Positions 8,249 to 16,510 of a DNA stretch of 64,000 nt are shown here, in pieces (position 1 is the stretch's first letter; every line of letters starts with the position of its first letter). The stretch covers positions 558,001 to 622,000 of the forward strand of contig CAXBOT010000001.1 in assembly GCA_963977495.1 (NCBI GenBank). The letters run 5' to 3'. This DNA comes from UBA1672 sp963977495. GTDB lineage: Bacteria > Pseudomonadota > Alphaproteobacteria > Micavibrionales > Micavibrionaceae. Position numbers and translations under genes: made by a program. The notes under the pieces are model-generated. The model saw only the letters and a list, made by a program, of their open reading frames with translations, ran no database searches and was not told where the DNA came from.

Positions 8249-9796
8249 ATGCCACAGCAGGTTCCCATGACAACAACGACAAGCAAAAAATCGGATTTCG
8301 GCATGTTGTTTGACATGATGCCCATTCCCAGATTGATCGTTGATGTCGTTGATGGCAAACCTGGCGAAATTCTTGAGTGTAATCAATATGCGTCAAAATA
8401 TTTTGCGTGTGAAAAAAGCAGAATTATCGGGCATAAAATTTCAGTCTTCACCAGTTCCGAGAATGCGCGGCATTTTGAGCAATCCTTTCAGGTAAGCATA
8501 TCCAGAAACCGCGTTGTGACGATTCCTTCACTACCGACAGTAACCGAAGGCATGAAAATTCACAGCTTTTGGGTTAGTCCTGTTCTGGATGAAAATGCCA
8601 AGGTGATTTATCTTGATGTTTTAGGGCAGTTGGAAGTCGCAGACCAATCCGCATTGCAGCGTGAGCGCGATGACGCGGTATCGCTCTTGGCATCTATTTT
8701 TGAGGTGAGCGAAGTCGGAATCATTGTTACAGATGACACAGGTAATATTGTTCGCGTCAATGATAGCTTCATCCGCACCTATGGCTGGTCACGGGATGAA
8801 ATTGTCGGGCAGGATTTCATTTCCTTGGTTACGGATGATGAAAAGGAAAGAACCCGCGTCAATCATAAAAAATTCATCAGTGTTGGTGTGCGCTCTACTG
8901 GTGAGGTGAAGATGATCCGTAAGGATCAGGGGATTGCAAATGTTCTGTTCACTTCGGCAACCCTGCGCTTGAGTCAAAACCGCAAGTTTTTAGTAACGAC
9001 TGTGATGGATATCACGCTACGTAAGCAGATGGAGCATTCCTTACGCTTGGCTAAAGATCAGGCCGATGCGGCAAACCGCGCGAAGTCAAACTTTTTGGCA
9101 AATATGAGCCATGAATTACGCACGCCGCTCAATGCGATTATTGGTTTTTCTGAATTGATGATTAAGGAAACCTTTGGCCCTGTAGGAACAGCTAAATATA
9201 GTGAATATATGGATGATATCCATATGAGCGCCGAACATTTGCTGGATATCATTAACGAAGTGCTCGATATGTCTAAGATCGAAGCAGGGCGTTTGGAGCT
9301 GTCAGAGGAAGAGTTTAGTATCTACGATACGATTGTTTCTGTGTGTCGCATGATGAGTTCACGTGTATTTGCCAGCGACATTGATATTATCAGAAAAATT
9401 GACGATCACCTTCCCAATGTTGAAGCAGATTATAGATTGATAAGGCAGGTGCTTATTAATTTGATTACCAATGCTATCAAGTTTTCATTTCAGGGGGCAC
9501 GCATCACAGTGTCTGCGCACATCAATGTGAATAAACAAATGGTCATCGCTGTTTCAGATGAGGGTATCGGCATTCACGAGGATAAAATAGCGCGCGCGCT
9601 GGAGCCGTTTGGCCAAGTTGATGAGCGCTCAGATATGCGCGACCCGTCACAGCAAGGTACAGGTCTTGGACTGCCGCTTGCTAAGGCTATGGTTGAGATG
9701 CATGGTGGATTGCTGGAGATTGAATCAGAAATTAATGTCGGAACAACCGTTAAATTCACATTGCCGGCCAGTCGTCTTGTAATCAAAGATGTTTAA
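8249..9796 (+). CDS. PAS-domain sensor histidine kinase (PleC/DivJ-like core)
   Basis: A cytoplasmic kinase of about 515 residues with no membrane segment. There are two PAS-like domains, roughly residues 20-130 and 140-260; the second contains GIIVTDDTGNIVRVND. A HisKA domain follows with His288 in FLANMSHELRTPLN, then an HATPase domain with the N-box NLITNAIKFS, G1 DEGIGI and G2 GTGLGL. The dimerisation region resembles alphaproteobacterial PleC/DivJ kinases. No receiver domain or response regulator gene is adjacent, so the partner is unknown. ATGs at 8249 and 8267 are both possible starts. It directly follows the GGDEF gene, suggesting joint control of c-di-GMP and phosphorelay. Confidence 0.87.
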   Translation: MPQQVPMTTTTSKKSDFGMLFDMMPIPRLIVDVVDGKPGEILECNQYASKYFACEKSRIIGHKISVFTSSENARHFEQSFQVSISRNRVVTIPSLPTVTEGMKIHSFWVSPVLDENAKVIYLDVLGQLEVADQSALQRERDDAVSLLASIFEVSEVGIIVTDDTGNIVRVNDSFIRTYGWSRDEIVGQDFISLVTDDEKERTRVNHKKFISVGVRSTGEVKMIRKDQGIANVLFTSATLRLSQNRKFLVTTVMDITLRKQMEHSLRLAKDQADAANRAKSNFLANMSHELRTPLNAIIGFSELMIKETFGPVGTAKYSEYMDDIHMSAEHLLDIINEVLDMSKIEAGRLELSEEEFSIYDTIVSVCRMMSSRVFASDIDIIRKIDDHLPNVEADYRLIRQVLINLITNAIKFSFQGARITVSAHINVNKQMVIAVSDEGIGIHEDKIARALEPFGQVDERSDMRDPSQQGTGLGLPLAKAMVEMHGGLLEIESEINVGTTVKFTLPASRLVIKDV

Positions 9797-9801
9797 TTCG
9801 C

Positions 9802-9830
9802 TTGCGCCACTAAAACACCACCTTTAAGAT
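9802..9830 (+). promoter_or_regulatory. Candidate sigma-70 promoter of fur
   Basis: TTGCGC (9802-9807), a 17-base spacer and TAAGAT (9825-9830), 32 bases before the fur ATG. Assigned by consensus resemblance only. Confidence 0.45.
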
Positions 9831-9862
9831 ACAAAAAATAAACAAGCATATGAGGAAAGTTT

Positions 9863-10270
9863 ATGTCTGATCTAGAGCAACGTTGCGTAGAGGCTGGCCT
9901 GAAAATGACAGGCCAAAGACGTGTTATTTTAAAAGTTTTGGGTCAATCAGAAGACCACCCATCTGTTGAAAATGTGTATGAGCGCGCAAAGAAATTGGAT
10001 GAATCAATTTCTATTGCCACGGTTTACAGAACCTTGGGATTACTTGATGAACTTGATTTGGTTATCAGGCACGAATTTCAGGAAGGCTATTCCAGATACG
10101 AAGTCAATTCCGATCATCACCATCATTTGGTTGATCTTGAGACAGGCAAAGTGGTTGAATTCCAAAATGATGAGCTTGAACTGCTTAAGGAAAAGATTGC
10201 TCGCGATTTAGGGTATGAGCTTGTTGACCATCGGCTTGAGCTTTACGGCAAGAAACTGAAAAAGAAATAG
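9863..10270 (+). CDS. fur: Fur-family metalloregulator (Fur/Mur type)
   Basis: A 135-residue Fur-family repressor. The N-terminal winged helix contains SIATVYRTLGLLDELDLV. The metal site region reads DHHHHLVDLETGKVVEF, followed by LGYELVDHRLELYG near the C-terminus. This matches the alphaproteobacterial Fur/Mur branch rather than Irr, which has a heme-binding region. No C-terminal CxxC zinc pairs are present, as expected for this branch. It is followed after 8 bp by a small conserved gene. Iron or manganese sensing cannot be told apart from sequence. Confidence 0.88.
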   Translation: MSDLEQRCVEAGLKMTGQRRVILKVLGQSEDHPSVENVYERAKKLDESISIATVYRTLGLLDELDLVIRHEFQEGYSRYEVNSDHHHHLVDLETGKVVEFQNDELELLKEKIARDLGYELVDHRLELYGKKLKKK

Positions 10271-10278
10271 TATTTATT

Positions 10279-10503
10279 ATGTCTTGCACCCTACCAATTC
10301 AAAAAGGCGTGAAACAGCCGCATGACTGCAAATGTCATGGCGCCGTAATGCGCGCTTATGGCTCTCTTGTTGAGGCGGGGCGCCCTGAAACGGTGGCTTT
10401 AGAGGCTGCAAAGCTTGTCTATGGCTATCACCATCCCGAAGATGCAAAATCTGATCAGGCCTTGACGGTTGAGCGTTGGGTCAACGAAGAAAATCTTCAA
10501 TAG
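10279..10503 (+). CDS. Small conserved hypothetical protein
   Basis: A 74-residue protein with DCKCHG near residue 16 and a C-terminal acidic helix ending in NEENLQ. I cannot name a family. It starts 8 bp after fur and ends 1 bp before the DUF1491 gene, so the three are almost certainly co-transcribed. Two Cys and several His give it metal-binding potential, but nothing shows this directly. Confidence 0.7.
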   Translation: MSCTLPIQKGVKQPHDCKCHGAVMRAYGSLVEAGRPETVALEAAKLVYGYHHPEDAKSDQALTVERWVNEENLQ

Positions 10504-10504
10504 C

Positions 10505-10849
10505 ATGAACGAACCCGAAGCACGCCTTCCTGTCCATCTGTGGATTGATGCGCATTTAAAACCGTTAAACGATCAAGGGATATTTTATTATATCCAGCAA
10601 CTCGGTGAACGTAACACCGGCACAATTTTATTGAAAATCAGCCGATTGGACGGAATTTGCCTTTTATTGGTTCAACAACGTGATTTAGACGGAAAATTGG
10701 GCTGGATGAATGCTTTACGCAAAGAACATGTTGAAGAAGCGGACGCAGACCAGTATATTCAGCGAGCAATTTCACGTGATCCTGATTTATGGGTGATTGA
10801 AATTGAAGATCGTGATCTGAATAACCCGTTTGAGGGTAATTTAATATAA
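10505..10849 (+). CDS. DUF1491 family protein
   Basis: A 114-residue protein matching DUF1491, a family I know mainly from alphaproteobacteria. Supporting segments are VHLWIDAHLKPL at the start, GTILLKI in the middle, and DPDLWVIEIEDR near the end. No function is known for the family. The ATG at 10505 follows the upstream stop by one base, so translation is probably coupled. An upstream in-frame start at 10469 would overlap the preceding gene and adds non-family residues. Confidence 0.82.
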   Translation: MNEPEARLPVHLWIDAHLKPLNDQGIFYYIQQLGERNTGTILLKISRLDGICLLLVQQRDLDGKLGWMNALRKEHVEEADADQYIQRAISRDPDLWVIEIEDRDLNNPFEGNLI

Positions 10850-10860
10850 GGATGATAGTA

Positions 10861-10986
10861 ATGAACAAAACAGTATTATTTCTAAGTCTTCTTGTCGTTG
10901 GCGCTTCATTGGGCGCATGCTCAACTGTTGACGGTGTTGGTCAAGACCTTTCAAAAGCAAGTAGAGCTATCGAAGGCAGTATGTAA
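10861..10986 (+). CDS. Entericidin-like small lipoprotein
   Basis: A 41-residue lipoprotein. MNKTVLFLSLLVVGASLGAC is a short signal ending in a lipobox with the lipidated Cys20. The mature part, STVDGVGQDLSKASRAIEG, matches the EcnA/EcnB pattern of a Gly-rich start and amphipathic helix. In enteric bacteria entericidins act as a small lipoprotein toxin/antidote pair, but only one copy is seen here. It sits 11 bp after the DUF1491 gene and 24 bp before prfC, and has an AAGGATG-like ribosome binding site. Confidence 0.8.
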   Translation: MNKTVLFLSLLVVGASLGACSTVDGVGQDLSKASRAIEGSM

Positions 10987-11010
10987 TTGCTGTAAGCTAA
11001 AGGTTTCATT

Positions 11011-12585
11011 GTGCCACTTAATAGAGTAATCCAAAATCGCCGAACGTTCGGTATTATCTCGCATCCTGATGCGGGTAAAACGACGTTGACTGAAAAGCTG
11101 TTGCTTTTTGGTGGTGCGATTGAAATGGCTGGCGCAGTGAAAGCAAAGGGTGATCGTCGTCGCGCACGCTCTGACTGGATGAAAGTCGAGCAGGAGCGCG
11201 GTATTTCCGTCGCCTCGTCCGTTATGACGTTTGAGCATGGCGGCTTGACCTATAACTTACTTGATACTCCTGGCCACGAGGATTTCTCTGAAGATACCTA
11301 CCGTACCCTGACCGCCGTTGACAGCGCGATTATGGTTCTGGATTGTGCGAAAGGTATTGAAACGCAAACGCAAAAATTATTCGAAGTTTGCCGCCTGCGC
11401 GATATTCCGATTATTACCTTTATCAATAAAATGGACAGGGACGGACAAGACCCGTTTGATCTGTTGGATGAGGTTGAATCCAAATTGGCATTGGAAGTCA
11501 CACCCGCCAGTTGGCCAATTGGTATGGGCAGAGATTTTAAGGGCTGTTATAACCTGCTGGAAGATAAGCTCGTCTTGTTTGAACGGACAAAGGGCGAATC
11601 CTTAACCCAAGCGATTGAATGTTCAGGTTTGGATGATCCGCAGATTGATGCGCTCCTCCCTGTGGAACAAGCCGAGAAATTACGCGAAGAAGTTGCCATG
11701 GTACGCGGCGTTTTCCCTGCCTTTGATCTCGATAATTTTTTAAGCGGCGGGATGACCCCTGTCTTTTTCGGTAGTGCCGTCAATAATTTTGGCGTACGTG
11801 AATTGCTTGCGGGATTGGCGAAGTTTGCCCCATGTCCACGCGTTCAAAACACACAAACACGCGACATTAAGCCTGATGAGAAAAAGGTTACGGCGTTTGT
11901 TTTTAAAATTCAGGCGAATATGGATCCGAAGCACCGCGACCGTATTGCTTTTACGCGTATTTGCTCAGGTAAATTCAAAAAAGGCATGAAGCTCAAGCAT
12001 CTGCGCTCGGGTAAAATGCTGACAATTCATTCACCGCAGTTATTCTTGGCACAAGACCGCGAAGTCGCAGAAGAAGCTTATGCGGGTGATATTATCGGCT
12101 TGCCGAATTATGGTGGTTTGCGCATTGGTGATGCACTGACCGAAGGTGAAGATTTGACCTTCACAGGTATTCCAAGCTTCGCCCCTGAATATATGCAGCG
12201 CGCCAGAGCGGAAGATCCGCTCAAGGCAAAGCATTTGGGTAAAGCATTAGAACAACTGGCAGAAGAGGGCGCGGCGCGTATCTTTAAACCCTACAGCGAT
12301 CCTGATTGGGTGGTCGGTGTGGTTGGGCCGCTTCAGTTTGATGTGCTGCGTGATCGTATCCGCACAGAATATGAAATCCCTGTAAAATTCGAAGAAACAA
12401 GCCTGTACACAGCACGTTGGGTGAGCACAGAAGACCCGTCAAAATTAAAAACATTCATCGATGAGAATCAGCATTCTATTGCCCGTGATCATGATGATGA
12501 TCCTGTTTTTATGGCGCGTAACGCGTGGCATCTTGGCGACGCGGAAGAAAAATATCCTGATATTAAATTCACGGCCACGAAATAA
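11011..12585 (+). CDS. prfC: Peptide chain release factor 3
   Basis: A 524-residue RF3, the GTPase that recycles RF1/RF2 from the ribosome after termination. The G1 motif SHPDAGKTTLTEKLL is near the N-terminus, followed by ERGISV, DTPGHEDFSEDTYR and FINKMDRDG. The GTG start at 11011 has AAAGG 6 bases upstream, and the length agrees with the family. It is the last gene of the fur-to-prfC stretch. A weak TCACTT/AAGTGA hairpin follows, just before the suf promoter. Confidence 0.97.
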   Translation: MPLNRVIQNRRTFGIISHPDAGKTTLTEKLLLFGGAIEMAGAVKAKGDRRRARSDWMKVEQERGISVASSVMTFEHGGLTYNLLDTPGHEDFSEDTYRTLTAVDSAIMVLDCAKGIETQTQKLFEVCRLRDIPIITFINKMDRDGQDPFDLLDEVESKLALEVTPASWPIGMGRDFKGCYNLLEDKLVLFERTKGESLTQAIECSGLDDPQIDALLPVEQAEKLREEVAMVRGVFPAFDLDNFLSGGMTPVFFGSAVNNFGVRELLAGLAKFAPCPRVQNTQTRDIKPDEKKVTAFVFKIQANMDPKHRDRIAFTRICSGKFKKGMKLKHLRSGKMLTIHSPQLFLAQDREVAEEAYAGDIIGLPNYGGLRIGDALTEGEDLTFTGIPSFAPEYMQRARAEDPLKAKHLGKALEQLAEEGAARIFKPYSDPDWVVGVVGPLQFDVLRDRIRTEYEIPVKFEETSLYTARWVSTEDPSKLKTFIDENQHSIARDHDDDPVFMARNAWHLGDAEEKYPDIKFTATK

Positions 12586-12634
12586 AGAAAATCTATATAT
12601 TTCACTTGAATTCCTTAGCTTTAAGTGACAAAAG

Positions 12635-12651
12635 AGTACAATATTAGTACT
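12635..12651 (+). promoter_or_regulatory. Palindromic operator overlapping the suf promoter
   Basis: AGTAC (12635-12639) and GTACT (12647-12651) form an inverted repeat with a 7-base A/T core. A good -10 box, TACAAT (12637-12642), lies inside it; the -35 (around 12615) is poor. The site is 35 bases before an Rrf2 regulator gene. By analogy with IscR sites that overlap the -10 box of isc promoters, I infer autoregulation of the suf operon. No binding data support this. Confidence 0.5.
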
Positions 12652-12685
12652 TATTAAAACTATAGGGTTTCTGAGGGCTGGCATT

Positions 12686-13147
12686 ATGATTAAAATTTCA
12701 AAACTTGCCGATTATTCTGTCGTTGTTTTATCAGCGATGAGCACGCATTCCCATGATGTCATCAGCGCAAGCACCTTATCGCACCTCACAAAGTTGCCTG
12801 AACCAACGGTATCAAAGGTTTTGAAGCTACTCTCCAAGGCTAAAATTATCCAATCAACGCGCGGCACAAATGGCGGCTACTCACTTGTGAAGGAGCCGCA
12901 GCGCATCACAATGGACAGCGTGATTTCCGCGATAGACGGCCCCATCGCAATCACGGCCTGCACAGACGGCGCACAGCCTGACTGCTCATTGGGGAATTCC
13001 TGCTCTTTACGCGGGCGTTGGGATGGTGTAAATGCAGCCCTGCGCAGTGCATTACAAACGGTGACGCTGGCCGATATGCTGAAAATCAGCGGCGCGCAAA
13101 CAATAAAACAAACTGAAATAAAGGACGCAATCCATGGCAGCCACTGA
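12686..13147 (+). CDS. Rrf2-family Fe-S regulator of the SUF operon
   Basis: A 153-residue Rrf2/IscR-type transcription factor. The N-terminal winged helix (ISASTLSHLTKLPEPTVSKV, then STRGTNGGY) is followed by three cysteines spaced C-x8-C-x5-C (ACTDGAQPDC, then NSC), the expected Fe-S ligand cluster. It is first in the operon and overlaps sufB by 14 bp. It probably senses Fe-S supply and represses or tunes the operon through the palindrome upstream. Confidence 0.9.
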   Translation: MIKISKLADYSVVVLSAMSTHSHDVISASTLSHLTKLPEPTVSKVLKLLSKAKIIQSTRGTNGGYSLVKEPQRITMDSVISAIDGPIAITACTDGAQPDCSLGNSCSLRGRWDGVNAALRSALQTVTLADMLKISGAQTIKQTEIKDAIHGSH

Positions 13148-14609
13148 AGAAACCATCCAGACCGTTGAAGACATGGCCGGAAAATATTCGGCTGGCTTCG
13201 TAACGGATATCGAAATGGATAAATCGCCAAAGGGTTTGAACGAGGACACAGTTCGCTTTATTTCAGCGAAAAAGAACGAGCCTGAATGGATGCTGGAAAA
13301 GCGTTTAAAGGCGTATAACCATTGGCTTAAAATGCCCGAACCACAATGGGCAAAGGTCGATTTTCCGCCGATTGATTATCAGTCTTCCTATTATTACGCT
13401 GCACCGAAATCCATGGAAAACATGCCGGAATCTTTGGATGACGTTGATCCCAAATTACTGGAAACATATGAAAAGCTCGGCATTCCTTTGCGCGAACAAG
13501 AAATGCTAGCGGGCGTTAAAAACCGTACACCTGTTGCGGTGGATGCGGTGTTTGACTCTGTTTCCGTTGCAACGACATTTAAAAAAGAGCTGAGAAAACA
13601 TGGCGTTATTTTCTGTTCGATTTCTGATGCTATTCAAGAACATCCAGAACTGATTAAAAAATATATGGGCTCGGTCGTACCATATTCTGATAACAAACAT
13701 GCCTGCTTGAACAGTGCGGTTTTCACCGACGGAAGCTTTGTTTACATCCCCGAAGGCGTACGTTGCCCGATGGAGCTTTCCACCTATTTCCGCATCAATG
13801 AGCTCAACACAGGTCAGTTTGAGCGTACATTGATCATTGCAGAAAAAGGCTCTTACGTTTCCTATCTGGAGGGTTGCACCGCGCCGATGCGCGATGAAAA
13901 CCAGCTTCACGCGGCGATTGTTGAGTTGATTGCGCACGAAGATGCGGAAATCAAATACTCCACAGTGCAGAACTGGTATCCGGGCGATGCTGAAACGGGC
14001 AAGGGCGGCATTTATAATTTTGTGACCAAGCGCGGTTTGTGTGAGGGGAAGAATTCTAAAATCAGCTGGACGCAGGTGGAAACAGGATCAGCCATTACAT
14101 GGAAATATCCATCGTGCATTCTGAAGGGCGATAATTCCCAAGGAGAGTTCTATTCCGTCGCCATCACCAACGGACGCCAGCAAGCCGATACAGGCACGAA
14201 AATGATCCATATTGGTAAGAACACCAAGAGCCGCATTATCTCGAAAGGGATCAGTGCGGGGAAAAGCGATAATACCTATCGCGGCGTGGTCAAAATCTTG
14301 CCAACGGCGGAGGGCGCAAAGAACTTCACTGTATGTGATTCACTTTTGATCGGCGATCAGTGCGGCGCGCATACTGTGCCCTATATCGAAAGCCGCAACA
14401 AAAGCGCGTCTTTAGGACATGAAGCTACCACATCAAAAATTTCCGAAGACCAGCTCTTTTATTGTATGCAGCGCGGTTTGAGCGAAGAAGAAGCCATCGC
14501 CCTAATCGTCAACGGCTTCGCCCGCGAAGTGATGCAGCATCTACCGATGGAATTCGCGGTAGAAGCACAGAAGTTGGTTGGTATTTCGTTGGAGGGGAGT
14601 GTTGGTTAA
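13134..14609 (+). CDS. sufB: Fe-S cluster assembly scaffold SufB
   Basis: A 491-residue SufB of normal length. It forms the SufBC2D scaffold on which nascent Fe-S clusters are built in the cytoplasm. Typical segments are VPYSDNKHACLNSAVFTDGS, EGVRCPMELSTYFRI and the C-terminal part containing NGFAREV. It overlaps the regulator gene by 14 bp, and GGA lies 9 bases before its ATG. A small membrane protein gene begins 1 bp after the stop, where sufC would usually follow. Confidence 0.97.
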   Translation: MAATEETIQTVEDMAGKYSAGFVTDIEMDKSPKGLNEDTVRFISAKKNEPEWMLEKRLKAYNHWLKMPEPQWAKVDFPPIDYQSSYYYAAPKSMENMPESLDDVDPKLLETYEKLGIPLREQEMLAGVKNRTPVAVDAVFDSVSVATTFKKELRKHGVIFCSISDAIQEHPELIKKYMGSVVPYSDNKHACLNSAVFTDGSFVYIPEGVRCPMELSTYFRINELNTGQFERTLIIAEKGSYVSYLEGCTAPMRDENQLHAAIVELIAHEDAEIKYSTVQNWYPGDAETGKGGIYNFVTKRGLCEGKNSKISWTQVETGSAITWKYPSCILKGDNSQGEFYSVAITNGRQQADTGTKMIHIGKNTKSRIISKGISAGKSDNTYRGVVKILPTAEGAKNFTVCDSLLIGDQCGAHTVPYIESRNKSASLGHEATTSKISEDQLFYCMQRGLSEEEAIALIVNGFAREVMQHLPMEFAVEAQKLVGISLEGSVG

Positions 14610-14610
14610 A

Positions 14611-14871
14611 ATGCTGAATTTCAGTATAGACAAAGAAGCACTTAAAATTTTGCATCGACTGGGTAATGTCATTTATTGGCTCTGCACACTAATAGCTTCA
14701 ATTTCATTGGTTATTGGCGTTTCTGGTGGGCATATAGCACTTATTTTTGTACTTGTTTTTTACGGTTTTGGTTGGGGAATGCGTTATATATTATCTGGCA
14801 ATACAAATTCCATAATCACCTTTTTTGCCAAATATTTTTATAACTCTGTTTTGAAGAAAAGAAATGATTGA
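14611..14871 (+). CDS. Small membrane protein inside the suf operon
   Basis: An 87-residue protein with two hydrophobic segments, about residues 20-38 and 43-62, and a basic C-terminus (KKRND). I recognise no family. A GGAGGGG motif at 14591-14597 precedes several possible starts; I chose the ATG at 14611, although TTG at 14602 is better spaced. It is visibly more AT-rich than sufB. The C-terminus overlaps the pterin dehydratase gene by 8 bp. Confidence 0.65.
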   Translation: MLNFSIDKEALKILHRLGNVIYWLCTLIASISLVIGVSGGHIALIFVLVFYGFGWGMRYILSGNTNSIITFFAKYFYNSVLKKRND

Positions 14872-15151
14872 ACCACTAAACCAAAAGCAAATAGAAGACT
14901 TTACCGCCAGCCATGAAAACTGGTCGGTGGATGGTGATGCGTTGGTCGGGACGTTCAAATTCAAGAACTTCACGCAGGCATTTGGCTTTCTGGCGCAGGT
15001 GGCTATATTGCAGGAAAAGCACAACCACCATGCGTTGATTGAAAATATGTATAACAACGTGACGCTCACTTTGACCACACATGATGCGGGGAATATCGTG
15101 ACGGAAAAGGATACTAAGCTTGCGACAGCGATAGAAGGGCTTTTGAAATGA
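14864..15151 (+). CDS. phhB: 4a-hydroxytetrahydrobiopterin dehydratase (pterin carbinolamine dehydratase)
   Basis: A 95-residue PCD/DCoH protein. The active-site motif EKHNHHALIENMYNNV is followed by LTTHDAGNIVTEKD, as in the family pattern. The enzyme dehydrates 4a-hydroxytetrahydropterin, regenerating the cofactor of aromatic amino acid hydroxylases. No phhA-type hydroxylase is in the window. It overlaps its neighbours on both sides inside the suf operon. In some organisms PCD homologues have been tied to molybdopterin, so its role here is open. Confidence 0.9.
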   Translation: MIEPLNQKQIEDFTASHENWSVDGDALVGTFKFKNFTQAFGFLAQVAILQEKHNHHALIENMYNNVTLTLTTHDAGNIVTEKDTKLATAIEGLLK

Positions 15152-15393
15152 ACGAACAAGAATATAACAGAAGCCTTCTGATGGATCGCGTGATTTATTT
15201 CTTTGTTATGATCGGGACGATTGCCCTGATTATGTTCAGTATATTCTTTGCCTATAGCAGCATGAATCCACAGAGAAAAACACTGGAGCCATTACAAGAA
15301 GAGTCGCAAGAAACAGTCGGTAAAAAGAAACAATTACCGGACTATATAGTTGATAAAGTAACGCCAGATGAATTGGAGATATTAAAACCATGA
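15148..15393 (+). CDS. Single-pass membrane protein inside the suf operon
   Basis: An 81-residue protein with one hydrophobic helix (about 15-37) and a charged C-terminal tail containing KKKQLPDYIVDKVTPDE. It has no cysteines and I know no family. Four-base overlaps (ATGA type) with both the pterin dehydratase gene and sufC indicate translational coupling. The tail would lie on one side of the membrane next to nascent SufC if the topology is N-out; that is inference. Confidence 0.68.
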   Translation: MNEQEYNRSLLMDRVIYFFVMIGTIALIMFSIFFAYSSMNPQRKTLEPLQEESQETVGKKKQLPDYIVDKVTPDELEILKP

Positions 15394-16154
15394 TTAACAT
15401 TAAAGACTTACGCGCATCCATTGAAACTGATGATGGTGAGCAGAAGGAAATTCTGAAAGGCTTGAACTTGTCTATCAATGATGGCGAAGTGCATGCGATT
15501 ATGGGGCCGAATGGTTCCGGTAAATCAACATTGTCCTATGTTCTGGCAGGGCGCGACGAATACGAAGTGACGAGCGGCTCTGTTGAAATGGACGGTAAAG
15601 ATTTACTGGATATGGAACCCGAAGAGCGCGCAGCAGCAGGATTGTTCCTTGCATTCCAATACCCCGTAGAGATACCGGGCGTGAATATGAGCATGTTTCT
15701 AAAAACCTCCATCAATGCGATCCGCAAGCAACGCGGCGAAGATGAGCTGGATGCGCTTGGTATGCTTAAACTTATCAAGGCAAAAACCAAGGCGCTTGGC
15801 ATTAATGAAGACATGATGAAGCGCGCGGTCAATGTCGGCTTTTCCGGCGGTGAGAAAAAACGTAACGAAGTTTTGCAAATGGCGATGTTAGAGCCAACAT
15901 TCTGCGTTCTGGATGAAACAGATTCAGGTCTTGATATTGATGCGCTGAAAATCGTTGCGGATGGCGTGAATAAGTTGCGCGACGAAAAACGCTCCTTCCT
16001 TGTGATTACGCACTATCAACGCTTGCTGGATTATATCAAGCCCGACGTTGTGCATGTTTTGGCGCACGGCAAGATTGTTAAAACAGGCGGGCCTGAACTG
16101 GCGCTGGAATTAGAAGAAAAGGGCTATGCCGAATTTCTTGAGGAGGCCGCATGA
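15390..16154 (+). CDS. sufC: Fe-S assembly ATPase SufC
   Basis: A 254-residue soluble ABC-type ATPase of the SufBCD complex. Walker A is GPNGSGKSTL, the signature is FSGGEKKRNE as in other SufC proteins, and Walker B is CVLDETDSGLDIDAL. Its length is standard. ATP hydrolysis drives the conformational change that exposes the SufB-SufD interface. Both ends overlap neighbouring small genes by 4 bp. Confidence 0.97.
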   Translation: MINIKDLRASIETDDGEQKEILKGLNLSINDGEVHAIMGPNGSGKSTLSYVLAGRDEYEVTSGSVEMDGKDLLDMEPEERAAAGLFLAFQYPVEIPGVNMSMFLKTSINAIRKQRGEDELDALGMLKLIKAKTKALGINEDMMKRAVNVGFSGGEKKRNEVLQMAMLEPTFCVLDETDSGLDIDALKIVADGVNKLRDEKRSFLVITHYQRLLDYIKPDVVHVLAHGKIVKTGGPELALELEEKGYAEFLEEAA

Positions 16155-16510
16155 TCCGCTTTTGCGCTGTTTTTGTTGCGTTGTTGCTCCTTGTGCCTAC
16201 GCAGGCACAGGCGAGCTTTTGGCTGGAATGCGCCGTTCATGCGCAGGTAAAGCGCAACCTTGATACTGGTCTTTATCGCGCAGAAATCAAGGGCGGAAAA
16301 GTCACAGACGGGCATGACAAAGTGGGCGCGCCTTGTATGACAGGCAATATCGGCAAAACCTTAAAAATTAAAATTGCAGGTAATCCGCCAGAGGGCAAAA
16401 CAGTTCGCTTGAAATATTCAATAAAACAGGGCGATACCGCCGATGGTATCGTGACGACAGAAAAGTGGCTTTATTGGCCACCGGGAATAAAGGATATGTT
16501 GCCATGGTAG
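16151..16510 (+). CDS. Secreted hypothetical protein inside the suf operon
   Basis: A 119-residue protein with a clear signal peptide: IRFCAVFVALLLLVPTQAQA, with cleavage likely after QAQA. The mature part begins SFWLECAVHAQV and has two cysteines about 35 residues apart, suggesting a periplasmic disulphide. No family is recognised. It overlaps sufC by 4 bp and sufD by 7 bp, so it is translated with cytoplasmic Fe-S proteins although it should be exported. That mismatch in location makes a direct role in cluster assembly unlikely. Confidence 0.72.
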   Translation: MIRFCAVFVALLLLVPTQAQASFWLECAVHAQVKRNLDTGLYRAEIKGGKVTDGHDKVGAPCMTGNIGKTLKIKIAGNPPEGKTVRLKYSIKQGDTADGIVTTEKWLYWPPGIKDMLPW

